A DNA stretch of 64,000 bases from Streptomyces sp. CoH27 (GCF_020181035.1 NZ_JAIQYY010000011.1:1-64000); one strand, 5' to 3'. Positions 15,906 through 27,483 are shown, counted from the stretch's first letter. Translations and numbers: made by a program. The notes: generated by a model not told the origin, from the sequence alone.

Positions 15906-15937
15906 GAAGGGCGCCGGAGTCGTCTCCGGCGCCCTTC
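15906..15937. terminator. Bidirectional terminator between response regulator and hisS
   Basis: Perfect 14-bp stem: GAAGGGCGCCGGAG (15906-15919), TCGT loop, CTCCGGCGCCCTTC (15924-15937). It begins right after the regulator stop and ends 16 nt before the convergent hisS stop. Confidence 0.85.
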
Positions 15938-15953
15938 TCCTCGGAGACCTCGA

Positions 15954-17216
15954 CTAGCCGAGCCTGGACTTCAGTTCCGTGCGGACGGCGTCCAGGGCGA
16001 TCGCCGTCTGCTCGCCGGACTCCATGTCCTTGAGCTGGACGACACCCTCGGCGATGTCGCGCTCCCCGAGGACCAGGGCATAACGGGCCCCCGACCGGTT
16101 GGCCGCCTTCATCGCCGCCTTCAGGCCCTTGCCGCCGTAACTGAAGTCCGCCGCGATTCCCGCCTTGCGCAGCTCGGTGACCTTGGCGAAGAGTGTGCGG
16201 CGGGCCTCCTCGCCGAGCGGGACGGCGTAGACCGACGTCGAGGACGGGAGGTCCAGTTCGACGCCCTCCGCCTCCAGGGCGAGGACCGTGCGGTCGACAC
16301 CCAGGGCCCAGCCGACCGACGGCAGCGCCGGGCCGCCGATCATCTCGGACAGGCCGTCGTAGCGGCCGCCGCCGCCCACCGCGGACTGGGAGCCCAGGCC
16401 GTCGTGCACGAACTCGAAGGTGGTGCGGGTGTAGTAGTCCAGGCCGCGCACCAGCTTCGGGTCGTCCTCGAAGACCACGCCCGCCTCGGTGAGCAGCTCG
16501 CGGACCTCCTCGTGGTAGGCCTTGCAGGCGTCGCACAGGAAGTCGCGCAGCATCGGCACACCCGTGAGCTGCTTCTGGACCGACTCGCGCTTGTCGTCCA
16601 GGACCCGGAGGGGGTTGATGTCGACGCGGCGGCGGGTGTCCTCGTCCAGGTCGAGGCCGCGCAGGAAGTCCTGCAGCGCGGCCCGGTACACCGGCCGGCA
16701 CTCCTTGTCGCCCAGGCTGTTCAGCAGGATCCGGAAGTTGCTCAGGCCCAGCGAGCGGTACGCCTGATCGGCCAGGATGATCAGCTCGGCGTCCAGGGCC
16801 GGGTCCTCCGCGCCGATCGCCTCGGCGCCGACCTGGGAGAAGTGGCGGTAACGGCCCTTCTGCGGCTTCTCGTAGCGGTAGTACGAGCCCGAATACCAGA
16901 GCTTGACCGGCAGGTTGCCCTGCTTGTGCAGGCTGGCCTCCAGGGCCGCGCGCAGCACGGAGGCCGTGCCCTCGGGACGCAGGGCCAGCCTGTCGCCGCC
17001 CTTGGTCTCGAAGGCGTACATCTCCTTGGTGACGATGTCGGTGGACTCGCCGACACCGCGCGCGAACAGTTCGACGTTCTCGAAGCCGGGCGTCTCGACG
17101 TAGCCGTAACCCGAGTTGCGCAGCGGTGCGGCGATCGCCTCGCGGACCGCGAGGTACTTGGCGGAGTCCGGCGGGATCAGGTCGTAGGTGCCCTTGGGGG
17201 CCTGGAAGGTACTCAC
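15954..17216 (-). CDS. hisS: Histidine-tRNA ligase
   Basis: Class II aminoacyl-tRNA synthetase for His. 420 residues. Begins MSTFQAPKGTYDLIPPDS at GTG 17216; motif 2 (YYRYEKPQKGRYRHFSQVG) and the histidine-binding signature LVRGLDYYTRTTFEF are present, then the anticodon-binding domain. It lies 15 nt behind the metallo-hydrolase gene and shares the downstream terminator, so the two form one transcript. Confidence 0.96.
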   Translation of the reverse strand: MSTFQAPKGTYDLIPPDSAKYLAVREAIAAPLRNSGYGYVETPGFENVELFARGVGESTDIVTKEMYAFETKGGDRLALRPEGTASVLRAALEASLHKQGNLPVKLWYSGSYYRYEKPQKGRYRHFSQVGAEAIGAEDPALDAELIILADQAYRSLGLSNFRILLNSLGDKECRPVYRAALQDFLRGLDLDEDTRRRVDINPLRVLDDKRESVQKQLTGVPMLRDFLCDACKAYHEEVRELLTEAGVVFEDDPKLVRGLDYYTRTTFEFVHDGLGSQSAVGGGGRYDGLSEMIGGPALPSVGWALGVDRTVLALEAEGVELDLPSSTSVYAVPLGEEARRTLFAKVTELRKAGIAADFSYGGKGLKAAMKAANRSGARYALVLGERDIAEGVVQLKDMESGEQTAIALDAVRTELKSRLG

Positions 17217-17231
17217 GGAAAGGCTCTCTCG

Positions 17232-17945
17232 TCACATTCCTCGTCGGGGAGCGGTGTTCACGTCCGCTCCCTGGCCGGCCGCCACCTGCCGCAGATAGGG
17301 GTTGGTGGCGCGCTCCTGGCCGATGGTCGTCTGGGGGCCGTGGCCGGACAGCACCACGGTGGAGTCGTCGAGCGGCAGGCACACGCGGGCCAGTGACTCC
17401 AGCATGTCCGTCATGGATCCGCCCGGCAGGTCGGTGCGTCCGATGGAGCCGGCGAACAGCAGATCCCCGGAGAAGAACACCGACGGGATGTCGGCGGTCT
17501 CGGGCATCCGGAAGGTCACCGACCCCTTGGTATGGCCCGGCGCGTGCGCGACGGAGAACTCCAGCCCGGCCAGCGAGAGGGTGGCGCCGTTCGTCAGCTC
17601 GCGGACGTCGTCCGGCTCCCCCACGGTCAGCTCGCCCATCAGCGGCATGCCGATGGAGCGGCCGAGCGCCTTCTCGGGGTCGCTCATCATGTACCGGTCC
17701 TCGGGGTGGATCCAGGCCGGTACGTCGTGGGCCCCGCAGACCGGGACGACCGAGGCCACGTGGTCGAGGTGGCCGTGAGTGAGGACGACGGCGACGGGCT
17801 TGAGCCGATGCTTCTTCAGTGCTTCCTCGACGCCTTCGGCGGCCTGGTGGCCCGGGTCGATGATCACGCACTCCTCACCGGGGGCGGGGGCGACGAGGTA
17901 GCAGTTCGTCCCCCAGGCCCCGGCGGGGAACCCGGCAATGAGCAC
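17232..17945 (-). CDS. Glyoxalase II-like metallo-beta-lactamase-fold hydrolase
   Basis: 237 residues, cytoplasmic. Binuclear metal ligands: THGHLDH (HxHxDH), His of APGHTKG, Asp of FSGDLLFAGSIGR and His of LSGHGPQT; this pattern fits hydroxyacylglutathione hydrolase-like enzymes. Actinomycetes lack glutathione, so a mycothiol thioester or another acyl thioester is the more likely substrate (inference). GTG 17945 is preceded by AAGGAC. Its gene order with hisS is conserved in actinobacteria. Confidence 0.85.
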   Translation of the reverse strand: MLIAGFPAGAWGTNCYLVAPAPGEECVIIDPGHQAAEGVEEALKKHRLKPVAVVLTHGHLDHVASVVPVCGAHDVPAWIHPEDRYMMSDPEKALGRSIGMPLMGELTVGEPDDVRELTNGATLSLAGLEFSVAHAPGHTKGSVTFRMPETADIPSVFFSGDLLFAGSIGRTDLPGGSMTDMLESLARVCLPLDDSTVVLSGHGPQTTIGQERATNPYLRQVAAGQGADVNTAPRRGM

Positions 17946-18157
17946 GATCGTCCTTCGTTGTGTCGATGGGGTACGGCTTGCAGACGGCTCGCGGAGGGCT
18001 TGCCGGCGGCGACAAGCCGCAGTCAGAGCCTACCGGCGCTGCCGTTTCCTCAGCTAACCCATATACGGTACGGGGCTACACGCAGCGGTCGGCCCACGAG
18101 AACCACGCAGCCGCACGCGTACCGGTCGACACACGACACGCATGAGGAGAGAACCCG

Positions 18158-18988
18158 GTGGTCAGCCAGGAGCAGCGGCGGCGTCAGCTCGCCCGGGAGA
18201 AGTTCTTGCGGCAGCAGCAGCGGCGCACCGAGGCGCGCCGCAAGGCCCGCGTGCGCAACTCCGTGATCGCGTCGGTACTGGGCGTGGTCGTGATCGGCAG
18301 TGTCGCGCTGTACACGACCGGCGCGCTGAAGAGCGACGACAAGAAGGCGAACGCCGCCGCCGACACCACGCCGAGCGCGACGCCGACCAGCAAGGCCCCG
18401 GACCCCTGCGCGAAGCCGGCGGCCGGCTCGGTGAAGAAGCTGAGCTGGAAGAAGGAGCCGGCGATGGCGATCGACACGTCGGCGAACTACACGATGAAGC
18501 TCGCCACGACGTGCGGTGACATCGACATCGCGCTGAAGACGGCGGCGGCGCCGCACACGGTGAACTCGTTCGACTTCCTGGCCGGCCAGGGCTACTTCGA
18601 CCACACCAAGTGCCACCGTCTGACCACGGACGGCATCTTCGTGCTCCAGTGCGGCGACCCGCAGGGCACCGGCATGGGCGGGCCGGGCTACACGCTCCCG
18701 GACGAGAACCTGAAGGACAAGAGCCTGAAGGGCAACACGTACCCGGCGGGCACGGTGGCGATGGCCAACACCGGACAGAAGCACACCGGCGGCAGCCAGT
18801 TCTTCCTGGTCTACAAGAACAGCCCGCTGCCGCCCAGCTACACGCCCTTCGGCACCGTGTCGGCGGACGGCATGAAGGTGCTGCAGAAGATTGCGGCGGC
18901 CGGTGCGCAGGCAGCCGACCCGACCTCGGGCAACACCGCGCCGAACGCGACCGTCGTGATCAACAAGGCGACGGTGACGAAGTCCTGA
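18158..18988 (+). CDS. Membrane-anchored cyclophilin-type peptidyl-prolyl isomerase
   Basis: 276 residues. A basic, Gln/Arg-rich cytoplasmic N-terminus, one transmembrane helix (about 33-55), an Ala/Thr/Pro linker, then the cyclophilin domain (about 110-272) with CHRLTTDGIFVLQCGDPQG and the GSQFFLVYKN block. It should catalyse prolyl isomerisation outside the membrane. GTG 18158 follows GAGGAGAG at about 8 nt. Divergent from the hydrolase gene across about 210 bp containing AT-richer sequence near 18056-18068 that may hold promoters. Confidence 0.88.
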   Translation: MVSQEQRRRQLAREKFLRQQQRRTEARRKARVRNSVIASVLGVVVIGSVALYTTGALKSDDKKANAAADTTPSATPTSKAPDPCAKPAAGSVKKLSWKKEPAMAIDTSANYTMKLATTCGDIDIALKTAAAPHTVNSFDFLAGQGYFDHTKCHRLTTDGIFVLQCGDPQGTGMGGPGYTLPDENLKDKSLKGNTYPAGTVAMANTGQKHTGGSQFFLVYKNSPLPPSYTPFGTVSADGMKVLQKIAAAGAQAADPTSGNTAPNATVVINKATVTKS

Positions 18989-19132
18989 CGGCAATGACGG
19001 CCAACTGCGGAATTTCGGTCGCGCTGGATGCGGACAGGCCGCCCGCCGGTCGCCTATGTTGGCCGTGACGAAACTGTGGACGATGTCCGGGGGCGCTGAA
19101 GCCCCTCGCAGGCATCATGTGGAGGAGGCGCT

Positions 19133-20362
19133 GTGAGCAGCGACCCGTGGGGCCGCGTCGACGAGACGGGGACCGTGTACGTGCGTACGGCCGACGGCGA
19201 GCAGGTCGTCGGATCCTGGGCGGCCGGCTCCCCTGAGGAGGCGCTTGCCTACTTCGAGCGCAAGTACGAGGGCCTGGTTGTCGAGATCGGCCTCCTCGAA
19301 AAGCGAGTGCAGACCACCGACCTGTCGGCGAAGGACGCCCAGGCCGCGATCGACCACCTGCGTGAGCAGGTGGAGGCGCACCACGCGGTCGGCGACCTCG
19401 ACGCGCTCCGCACGCGGCTGGACAAGCTCGTGCAGACCGTGGAGGCGCGCCGGGAGGAGCGCAAGCAGCAGCGGGCCAAGCAGTCCGACGAGGCCCGCAA
19501 GGCCAAGGAGGACCTGGTCACCGAGGCCGAGCAGCTGGCGCAGTCCGACCAGTGGCGGGCCGCGGGTGAGCGGCTGCGGGCGCTGGTGGACACCTGGAAG
19601 GGTCTGCCGCGGCTGGACCGCAAGTCCGACGACGAGCTGTGGCACCGCTTCTCGCACGCCCGCTCGGCGTTCTCCAAGCGCCGCAAGGCGCACTTCGCGC
19701 AGCTGGACGCGCAGCGCGAGGAGGCCCGCCGGACCAAGGAACGGCTGGTCGCCGAGGCCGAGTCGCTGTCGGCTTCGACGGACTGGGGTCCGACGGCGGC
19801 CCGCTACCGCGACCTGATGGCGGAGTGGAAGGCCGCGGGCCGCGCCCAGCGCGAGCACGAGGACGATCTGTGGAACCGCTTCCGCGGCGCCCAGGACGTG
19901 TTCTTCGCGGCCCGCAGCTCGGTCTTCGCCGAGCGGGACGCGGAGCAGGCGGAGAACCTGAAGCTGAAGGAGGAGCTGGCCGAGGAGGCCGAGAAGATCC
20001 TCCCGGTCACGGACCTCAAGGCCGCCCGGGCCGCCTTCCGCTCGGTCAATGAGCGCTGGGAGGCCATCGGCCACGTCCCGCGGGACGCGCGGCCGAAGGT
20101 CGAGGGCCGGATGCACGCCGTCGAGCGGGCGATCCAGGAGGCCGAGGAGGCCGAGTGGCGCCGCACGAACCCGGAGGCACGCGCGCGTGCCGAGGGGCTC
20201 ACCGGTCAGCTGCAGGCCGCCGTGGACAAGCTGAGGGCGCAGATCGAGCAGGCGCGCGGTCAGGGCAACAATGCCAAGGCCGACAAGCTGGAGCGTGAGC
20301 TGGAGGGGCGCCAGGCGCTCCTGGACCAGGCTCTGAAGGGCCTGCAGGAGTTCGGCGGCTGA
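19133..20362 (+). CDS. DUF349-repeat protein
   Basis: 409 residues, almost entirely helical, with three tandem DUF349 units (LAQSDQWRAAGERLRALVDTWKG; repeats of a D-W..A..R...L...W motif) and long charged coiled-coil stretches. Starts at GTG 19133 behind a near-perfect GGAGGAGG. Function is not established; DUF349 proteins have been linked to RNA-related processes, but nothing in this sequence shows that. Monocistronic; terminator follows at 20382. Confidence 0.85.
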   Translation: MSSDPWGRVDETGTVYVRTADGEQVVGSWAAGSPEEALAYFERKYEGLVVEIGLLEKRVQTTDLSAKDAQAAIDHLREQVEAHHAVGDLDALRTRLDKLVQTVEARREERKQQRAKQSDEARKAKEDLVTEAEQLAQSDQWRAAGERLRALVDTWKGLPRLDRKSDDELWHRFSHARSAFSKRRKAHFAQLDAQREEARRTKERLVAEAESLSASTDWGPTAARYRDLMAEWKAAGRAQREHEDDLWNRFRGAQDVFFAARSSVFAERDAEQAENLKLKEELAEEAEKILPVTDLKAARAAFRSVNERWEAIGHVPRDARPKVEGRMHAVERAIQEAEEAEWRRTNPEARARAEGLTGQLQAAVDKLRAQIEQARGQGNNAKADKLERELEGRQALLDQALKGLQEFGG

Positions 20363-20381
20363 ATCCCCCGCCGCTTGTGTG

Positions 20382-20413
20382 AAAGGGCCCCGTACGCGCG
20401 TACGGGGCCCTTT
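20382..20413 (+). terminator. Terminator after the DUF349 gene
   Basis: A perfect 32-bp palindrome starting AAAGGGCCCCGTACGC, followed by TTTTCC-type tail. Because it is symmetrical with A-run on one side and T-run on the other it should also stop leftward rel transcription. Confidence 0.9.
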
Positions 20414-20415
20414 TC

Positions 20416-20466
20416 CTTGCGGTCCTGGGTTCTTTGCGGTCCTGGGTTCTTTGCGGTCCGGGGTCT
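20416..20466. repeat. Three tandem 17-bp repeats
   Basis: Unit TTTGCGGTCCTGGGTTC: copies at 20416-20432, 20433-20449 and 20450-20466 (third copy degenerate). Lies between the terminator and the rel stop. No coding role. Confidence 0.8.
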
Positions 20467-20467
20467 T

Positions 20468-23002
<2,535 letters not shown>

Positions 23003-23220
23003 GAGGACTCCTCGTGCGCGATCCGGGTCCCCCGGTCAGGCTCCGGAGACCCCATGGTAGCGATCCTGCGGCTGGTCATCGCCTTCAGGCGGCTGTGAGG
23101 ACCGCTCACTCCTGAAACACGGGAGGCCGCCGCCGGATTCCGGACGGTGGATTCCAGGTGTTCGGGGGGCGTGCGGGGAGTGTCCCGGAAGGGTAGCTCG
23201 CGGGTGCCCGCCGCATGCGT

Positions 23221-23253
23221 ACGGCCGCCCCGGCGAGGTGCCGGGGCGGCCGT
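23221..23253 (-). terminator. Terminator after apt
   Basis: Perfect 14-bp stem ACGGCCGCCCCGGC / GCCGGGGCGGCCGT with a 5-nt loop, 24 nt downstream of the apt stop. It isolates the secDF-apt transcript from rel. Confidence 0.8.
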
Positions 23254-23276
23254 GACGACGAGCAGGGCGGGGCCTG

Positions 23277-23816
23277 TCAGACCTGGAGCAGTGCCTCCAG
23301 GGGAGCCTCGCCGAGGGCCGGGGCCAGCCGGGCCCGGCCGGCGAGGAAGCCCAGCTCCATCAGCACCGCCAGGCCCGAGACCTCGGCTCCGGCGCGCTGG
23401 ATGAGGTGGATCGCCGCCTCTGCCGTACCACCCGTCGCGAGGACGTCGTCCACGATCAGGACGCGGTCGGCGGAGGTCAGGTCCTCGGCGTGGATCTCGA
23501 TCTCGGCCGAGCCGTACTCCAGGTCGTAGGCCTGGCGCAGGGTCGCTCCGGGGAGCTTGCCCGCCTTGCGGACCGGGATGAAGCCGAGGCCGGCGCGGAC
23601 GGCGACCGGGGCGCCGAGGATGAAGCCCCGGGCCTCCAGGCCGACGACCTTGGTCGCGCCGGTCTCCGTCGCGATCTCGGCGAGCGCGTCGGTGAGCGCC
23701 GTGAACGCGGCCGGGTCCGCGAGGAGCGGGGTGATGTCCTTGAACATCACGCCCGGCTCGGGGTAGTCGGCGACGTCACGGATACGGCTGAGCAGCAGCT
23801 CCTCGATGTCGGTCAT
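23277..23816 (-). CDS. apt: Adenine phosphoribosyltransferase
   Basis: Salvages adenine to AMP using PRPP. 179 residues. Family motifs: PGVMFKDITPLL near the N-terminus, GLEARGFILGAPVA and the PRPP-binding VLIVDDVLATGGTAEAA. ATG 23816 overlaps the secF stop by 4 nt (ATGA). Co-location with secDF and rel is the standard actinobacterial arrangement and ties purine salvage to nucleotide-derived alarmone metabolism only by position. Confidence 0.95.
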   Translation of the reverse strand: MTDIEELLLSRIRDVADYPEPGVMFKDITPLLADPAAFTALTDALAEIATETGATKVVGLEARGFILGAPVAVRAGLGFIPVRKAGKLPGATLRQAYDLEYGSAEIEIHAEDLTSADRVLIVDDVLATGGTAEAAIHLIQRAGAEVSGLAVLMELGFLAGRARLAPALGEAPLEALLQV

Positions 23817-24907
23817 CGGCGCTTCCCGGAGGCTCGGCCGCGGCCGCGGCCGCGGGGGCCCACGACGGCGGGGGCGGTGTCGTCGGATCCGTCCTCGTCC
23901 AGGGCGGCGCGGTCGGCCGCGAGGTCCTCCGCCGCGGCGGCCTGGGCGCGCTTGGCCAGGACCCGCTTGGTGAGGGCCTTCATCGCCGGCTCGCGCTCCT
24001 TGAGGTCGGCGACGAGCGGCGTGGCGATGAAGATCGAGGAGTAGGCACCGGCCGCGAGGCCGACGAACAGCGACAGGGAGATGTCGTTGAGCGTTCCGGC
24101 GCCGAGGAAGCCGCCGCCGATGAACAGCAGACCGGCGACCGGCAGCAGGGCGACGACCGTGGTGTTGATGGAGCGGACCAGGGTGCCGTTGATCGACCGG
24201 TTGGCGATGTCGCTGTAGGTCCAGCGGGTCTGCTTGGTGATGTCCTTCGTCTGCTCCTTGAGGCTGTCGAAGACGACGACCGTGTCGTAGAGCGAGTAAC
24301 CGAGGATGGTCAGCAGACCGATGACCGTACCGGGCGTGACCTCGAAGCCGACGAGGGCGTAGATACCGGTCGTGATCGTGATGTCGTGGATCAGCGCGAC
24401 GAGGGCCGCGACGGCCATGCGCCACTCGAAGGCGATGGCCAGGTAGATCACGACGAGCACCATGAAGATCGCCAGGCCCTCCCAGGCCTTGCTGGCGATC
24501 TGCTGGCCCCAGCTCGGGCCGACCAGGTCTGCGGCGAGCTTCTCGGGGTTGAGGTTCAGGTCCTTGGCCAGGTCCTGCTTGATCTTGTCGGACTGGCCGG
24601 TGTCGATGCCGGCGATCTGGATGCGCAGGCTGCCGTTGCCGAGCTTCTGCACGATGGCCTCATGACCGGAGGCGTCCTTGGCGTACGTCTCCGCCTGGGT
24701 GACCGAGGTGCTCATGTGGGTCGGCGTGGTGAAGACCGCGCCGCCCTTGAACTCGATGCCCATGTTCAGCCCGCGCACCGCCAGGCCGAGGATGGCCGTG
24801 ATGGTGATCAGGATGGAGATGCCGTACCAGATCTTGCGCTTGCCGACGAAGTCGTAGCTGATCTCGCCGCGGTGCAGTCGAGCGCCGAGGTTGCCGAGTT
24901 TCGACAT
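23813..24907 (-). CDS. secF: Preprotein translocase subunit SecF
   Basis: Membrane component that, with SecD, uses proton motive force to aid late steps of Sec export. 364 residues; six transmembrane helices, the conserved GIEFKGGAVF after TM1 and the TVIGLLTILGYSLYDTVVVFD motif in TM4. The C-terminal tail is charged and basic (GRGRGRASGKRR). It starts 3 nt after the secD stop and overlaps apt by 4 nt. Confidence 0.95.
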   Translation of the reverse strand: MSKLGNLGARLHRGEISYDFVGKRKIWYGISILITITAILGLAVRGLNMGIEFKGGAVFTTPTHMSTSVTQAETYAKDASGHEAIVQKLGNGSLRIQIAGIDTGQSDKIKQDLAKDLNLNPEKLAADLVGPSWGQQIASKAWEGLAIFMVLVVIYLAIAFEWRMAVAALVALIHDITITTGIYALVGFEVTPGTVIGLLTILGYSLYDTVVVFDSLKEQTKDITKQTRWTYSDIANRSINGTLVRSINTTVVALLPVAGLLFIGGGFLGAGTLNDISLSLFVGLAAGAYSSIFIATPLVADLKEREPAMKALTKRVLAKRAQAAAAEDLAADRAALDEDGSDDTAPAVVGPRGRGRGRASGKRR

Positions 24908-24910
24908 CGC

Positions 24911-26716
24911 TCACGCCTCCTTCGGGTCGGCAGGGCCGGCGGCGGGACCGGCGGAACGGCGGGTGCGGCGCAGCGGCGCCTTGGCGCCCAGGCTCTTCGG
25001 GTCGAGTCCGGACCACTTGTGGCCGTTCGCGAAGAACGCGCGGCGGGCGAGGAGCGTCATGAGCGGCTTGGTGAACAGGAAGACGACGACGACGTCGAGC
25101 ACGGTGGTCAGGCCGAGCGTGAACGCGAAGCCCTGGACCTTGCCGACGGTCACGATGAACAGGACGGCGGCGGCGAGGAACGACACGAAGTCGGAGACGA
25201 GGACGGTACGCCGGGCGCGCGGCCAGGCCCGCTCGACGGCGGGGCGCAGCGAGCGGCCCTCGCGGATCTCGTCCCGGATGCGTTCGAAGTACACGATGAA
25301 CGAGTCTGCGGTGATACCGATGGCGACGATGGCACCGCAGACGGCCGGCAGGTTCAGCGCGAAGCCGATGGCCGGGCCGAGCAGCGACATGATCACGTAG
25401 GTGAGGATCGCGGAGACCAGCAGCGAGGCCATGGCGACGAGGGACAGTCCGCGGTAGTAGACCACCAGGTAGAGCACGACCAGCGCGAGGCCGATCGCAC
25501 CGGCGAGCAGACCGGCGTGCAGCTGCTCACCGCCGAGCGCGGCGGTGACGGTGGTGACGGACTGCTCCTGGAAGGACAGCGGCAGCGCGCCGTACGACAG
25601 CATGTTGGCGAGGCTCTGGGCGTCCTGCTGGGTGAAGCTGCCGGAGATCTCCGCCTGGCCGCCGGTGATGGCGGACTGCACGTACGGGCTGGAGACGACG
25701 TCGCCGTCCAGGACGATGGCGAACTCGTTCTGCGGGGACTGGTTCTTGGCCAGCGTGCCGGTGACGTCCGCGAACTTCTTGGCGCCGGAGGAGGTGAAGG
25801 TCATCTGGACCTGCCAGCCGGAGGCGCCCTGGGTGTCGAAGACGGCCTGCGCCTTCTTCACCTCGGTGCCGTCCACGGCGACCGGGCCGAGCACGTACTT
25901 GTACCAGGCGCCGCGGATCTGGCCGCAGGCCACAGTGGGGTCGCTGGGCTTGACGTTCTTGCCGGCGTTGGCGCGGTCAGCGGGCTTGGTGCAGTTCAGG
26001 GCCGCGTACTGGGCCTGGAGCTGGGCGGTGCTGCTGCCGGCGGAGGCCGAGGGAGTGGGCGACGGCTTGGCGCTGCCGGAGGCGGATGTGCTCGGCGAGG
26101 GGGTGGAGCCGGCCTTCAGCGCGTCGGTGACGGCACGGCCCTGGGAGGTCGCCGAGGCCGTGGGAGACGACGTCTTGGCCTTGCCGTCGCCCGCCTTCCC
26201 CGAGGCCGACGGGGAGGCCTTCGCGGAGGGGCTCGTGCTCGCCTTCGCGCCCGGCTTCGGCGAGGAGCTGCCGCTGGAGGACGGGCTCGGCGAGGGGGTC
26301 GGCGTGGCCGTACCGCTGGGCTCGCTGGTCAGAACGGGGCGGAAGTACAGCTTGGCGGTGGTGCCGACCTGCGCTTGCGCTTCCTTGGAGTTGGTGCCCT
26401 TGGGGATGTTGACGATGATGTTGTCGTTCCCCTGGGTCTGCACCTCCGCCTCGGAGACACCGAGACCGTTGACACGGCGGTTCATGATGTCGACCGCGGT
26501 GTCCATATTGGCCTTGTTGATCGCGGATCCCTGATCGGCCTTCGCCTTGAGCGTGATGCTCGTACCACCGGCGAGGTCGATGCCGAGACGCGGAGTGGTG
26601 TTCCCGGAGAGGAACATGCCTCCGGTGAGCGCCACGATGGCGATCAGGATGAGGGCCAGCGAGCGCCCTGGCTTGCTCTGGGCGCTCGCGCTCCGGCCCC
26701 TCTTAGGTGCTGCCAC
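24911..26716 (-). CDS. secD: Preprotein translocase subunit SecD
   Basis: About 601 residues from GTG 26716 (MAAPKRGRSASAQS), preceded by GGGAG at 9 nt; an ATG at 26770 lacks a ribosome site and adds 18 non-conserved residues. TM1 then GIDLAGGTSITLKAK, large periplasmic-side domain, and the TM4 stretch AIGITADSFIVYFERIRDE. Unusual: about residues 133-231 are a Ser/Pro/Thr/Ala-rich low-complexity insert within the extracytoplasmic P1 region, which in most bacteria is compact. Transcribed with yajC upstream and secF downstream. Confidence 0.92.
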   Translation of the reverse strand: MAAPKRGRSASAQSKPGRSLALILIAIVALTGGMFLSGNTTPRLGIDLAGGTSITLKAKADQGSAINKANMDTAVDIMNRRVNGLGVSEAEVQTQGNDNIIVNIPKGTNSKEAQAQVGTTAKLYFRPVLTSEPSGTATPTPSPSPSSSGSSSPKPGAKASTSPSAKASPSASGKAGDGKAKTSSPTASATSQGRAVTDALKAGSTPSPSTSASGSAKPSPTPSASAGSSTAQLQAQYAALNCTKPADRANAGKNVKPSDPTVACGQIRGAWYKYVLGPVAVDGTEVKKAQAVFDTQGASGWQVQMTFTSSGAKKFADVTGTLAKNQSPQNEFAIVLDGDVVSSPYVQSAITGGQAEISGSFTQQDAQSLANMLSYGALPLSFQEQSVTTVTAALGGEQLHAGLLAGAIGLALVVLYLVVYYRGLSLVAMASLLVSAILTYVIMSLLGPAIGFALNLPAVCGAIVAIGITADSFIVYFERIRDEIREGRSLRPAVERAWPRARRTVLVSDFVSFLAAAVLFIVTVGKVQGFAFTLGLTTVLDVVVVFLFTKPLMTLLARRAFFANGHKWSGLDPKSLGAKAPLRRTRRSAGPAAGPADPKEA

Positions 26717-26807
26717 CTTCTCGTACTCCCTCTCGGGCCGCCCCGCGCCCTGGTCGGCGCGGTCGGCCATGACATGGTGTCGGGCTTCCCGACGGGAAAC
26801 AGACGCG

Positions 26808-26854
26808 CCCGGTGGTGCGCGGGGCGTGATTATGCCGCGTTGCGCACCACCGGG
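26808..26854 (-). terminator. Hairpin between yajC and secD
   Basis: CCCGGTGGTGCGC (26808-26820) pairs perfectly with GCGCACCACCGGG (26842-26854) across a 21-nt loop. It starts 7 nt after the yajC stop. There is no T-run, so it may be a partial terminator or an RNA-stabilising/processing element within the yajC-secDF transcript. Confidence 0.5.
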
Positions 26855-26860
26855 GCGTGA

Positions 26861-27364
26861 CTACTTCGCGTCGGAGTCGCCGTCGGTCTTCTTCGGCTCG
26901 TCGTCGGCCTTGGCCTCGGCGGCCTCCGCCGCGTCGGTGCCGTCTTCGGCAGCGTCCTTCTTACCGAGGTCGACGGCCTTGTCGTCGGAGGCGGCGGCAG
27001 CGGGCGAGTCGGACTCGTCGGTCTCGGTGAGGGAGGACGCGTCGTCCGGGACGATGTCGGCGTCGGACTTCAGGTCGTGCTCGATGCCGTGGACGATGCG
27101 GTTGTACTCGTCGTCGGTGAGGACGGCGCCGATCGCGTTCTTGGCGAAGAGGAGATCGACACCGGGGCCGGCGTCGAGGAGGACCGTGTCCTCGTTGACC
27201 TCCTTGACCGTCGCGTACATCCCCCCGATCGTGCGGACACCGGAGCCGGGCTGCATCTCGTTCCGCATACTGGCGGCCTGCTGCTGCTTCTTCTTGGCCG
27301 AGCGTGTCATCAGGAACATGGCCGCGATGAGCACGATGAAGGGGAGAAGGGTAAACGCATTCAC
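26861..27364 (-). CDS. yajC: Preprotein translocase accessory subunit YajC
   Basis: 167 residues. N-terminal helix FTLLPFIVLIAAMFLMTRSA, then RKKQQQ-like basic patch and the conserved MQPGSGVRTIGGMYATV segment; the C-terminal 60 residues are a highly acidic, Ala-rich tail beyond the usual YajC length. Start GTG 27364 (MNAFTLLP) has AAGGAAA upstream; in-frame upstream codons have no family similarity. First gene of the secDF transcript with a promoter candidate at 27454-27483. Confidence 0.9.
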   Translation of the reverse strand: MNAFTLLPFIVLIAAMFLMTRSAKKKQQQAASMRNEMQPGSGVRTIGGMYATVKEVNEDTVLLDAGPGVDLLFAKNAIGAVLTDDEYNRIVHGIEHDLKSDADIVPDDASSLTETDESDSPAAAASDDKAVDLGKKDAAEDGTDAAEAAEAKADDEPKKTDGDSDAK

Positions 27365-27427
27365 GGGACGGAATTTCCTTCGCGCGACCGCGACGGAGAG
27401 CGGCCTGTTGACGGGGGTGTGGTCGGC

Positions 27428-27445
27428 GCCGCCCGCAAGGGCGGC
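27428..27445 (-). promoter_or_regulatory. Hairpin near the yajC mRNA 5' end
   Basis: GCCGCCC-GCAA-GGGCGGC. If the promoter at 27454-27483 is right, transcription starts at about 27447 and this hairpin lies at the extreme mRNA 5' end, where it could protect from 5' decay. Alternatively it ends ruvB transcription. Confidence 0.4.
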
Positions 27446-27453
27446 ATCGGCGG

Positions 27454-27483
27454 AGTCTAAGCGAGTCCGCGTGCATGGAACAA
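27454..27483 (-). promoter_or_regulatory. Candidate sigma-HrdB promoter of yajC-secDF
   Basis: Leftward TTGTTC (27483-27478), 18-nt spacer, TAGACT (27459-27454), close to the vegetative consensus, 90 nt upstream of the yajC start and downstream of the ruvB stop. Confidence 0.6.
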
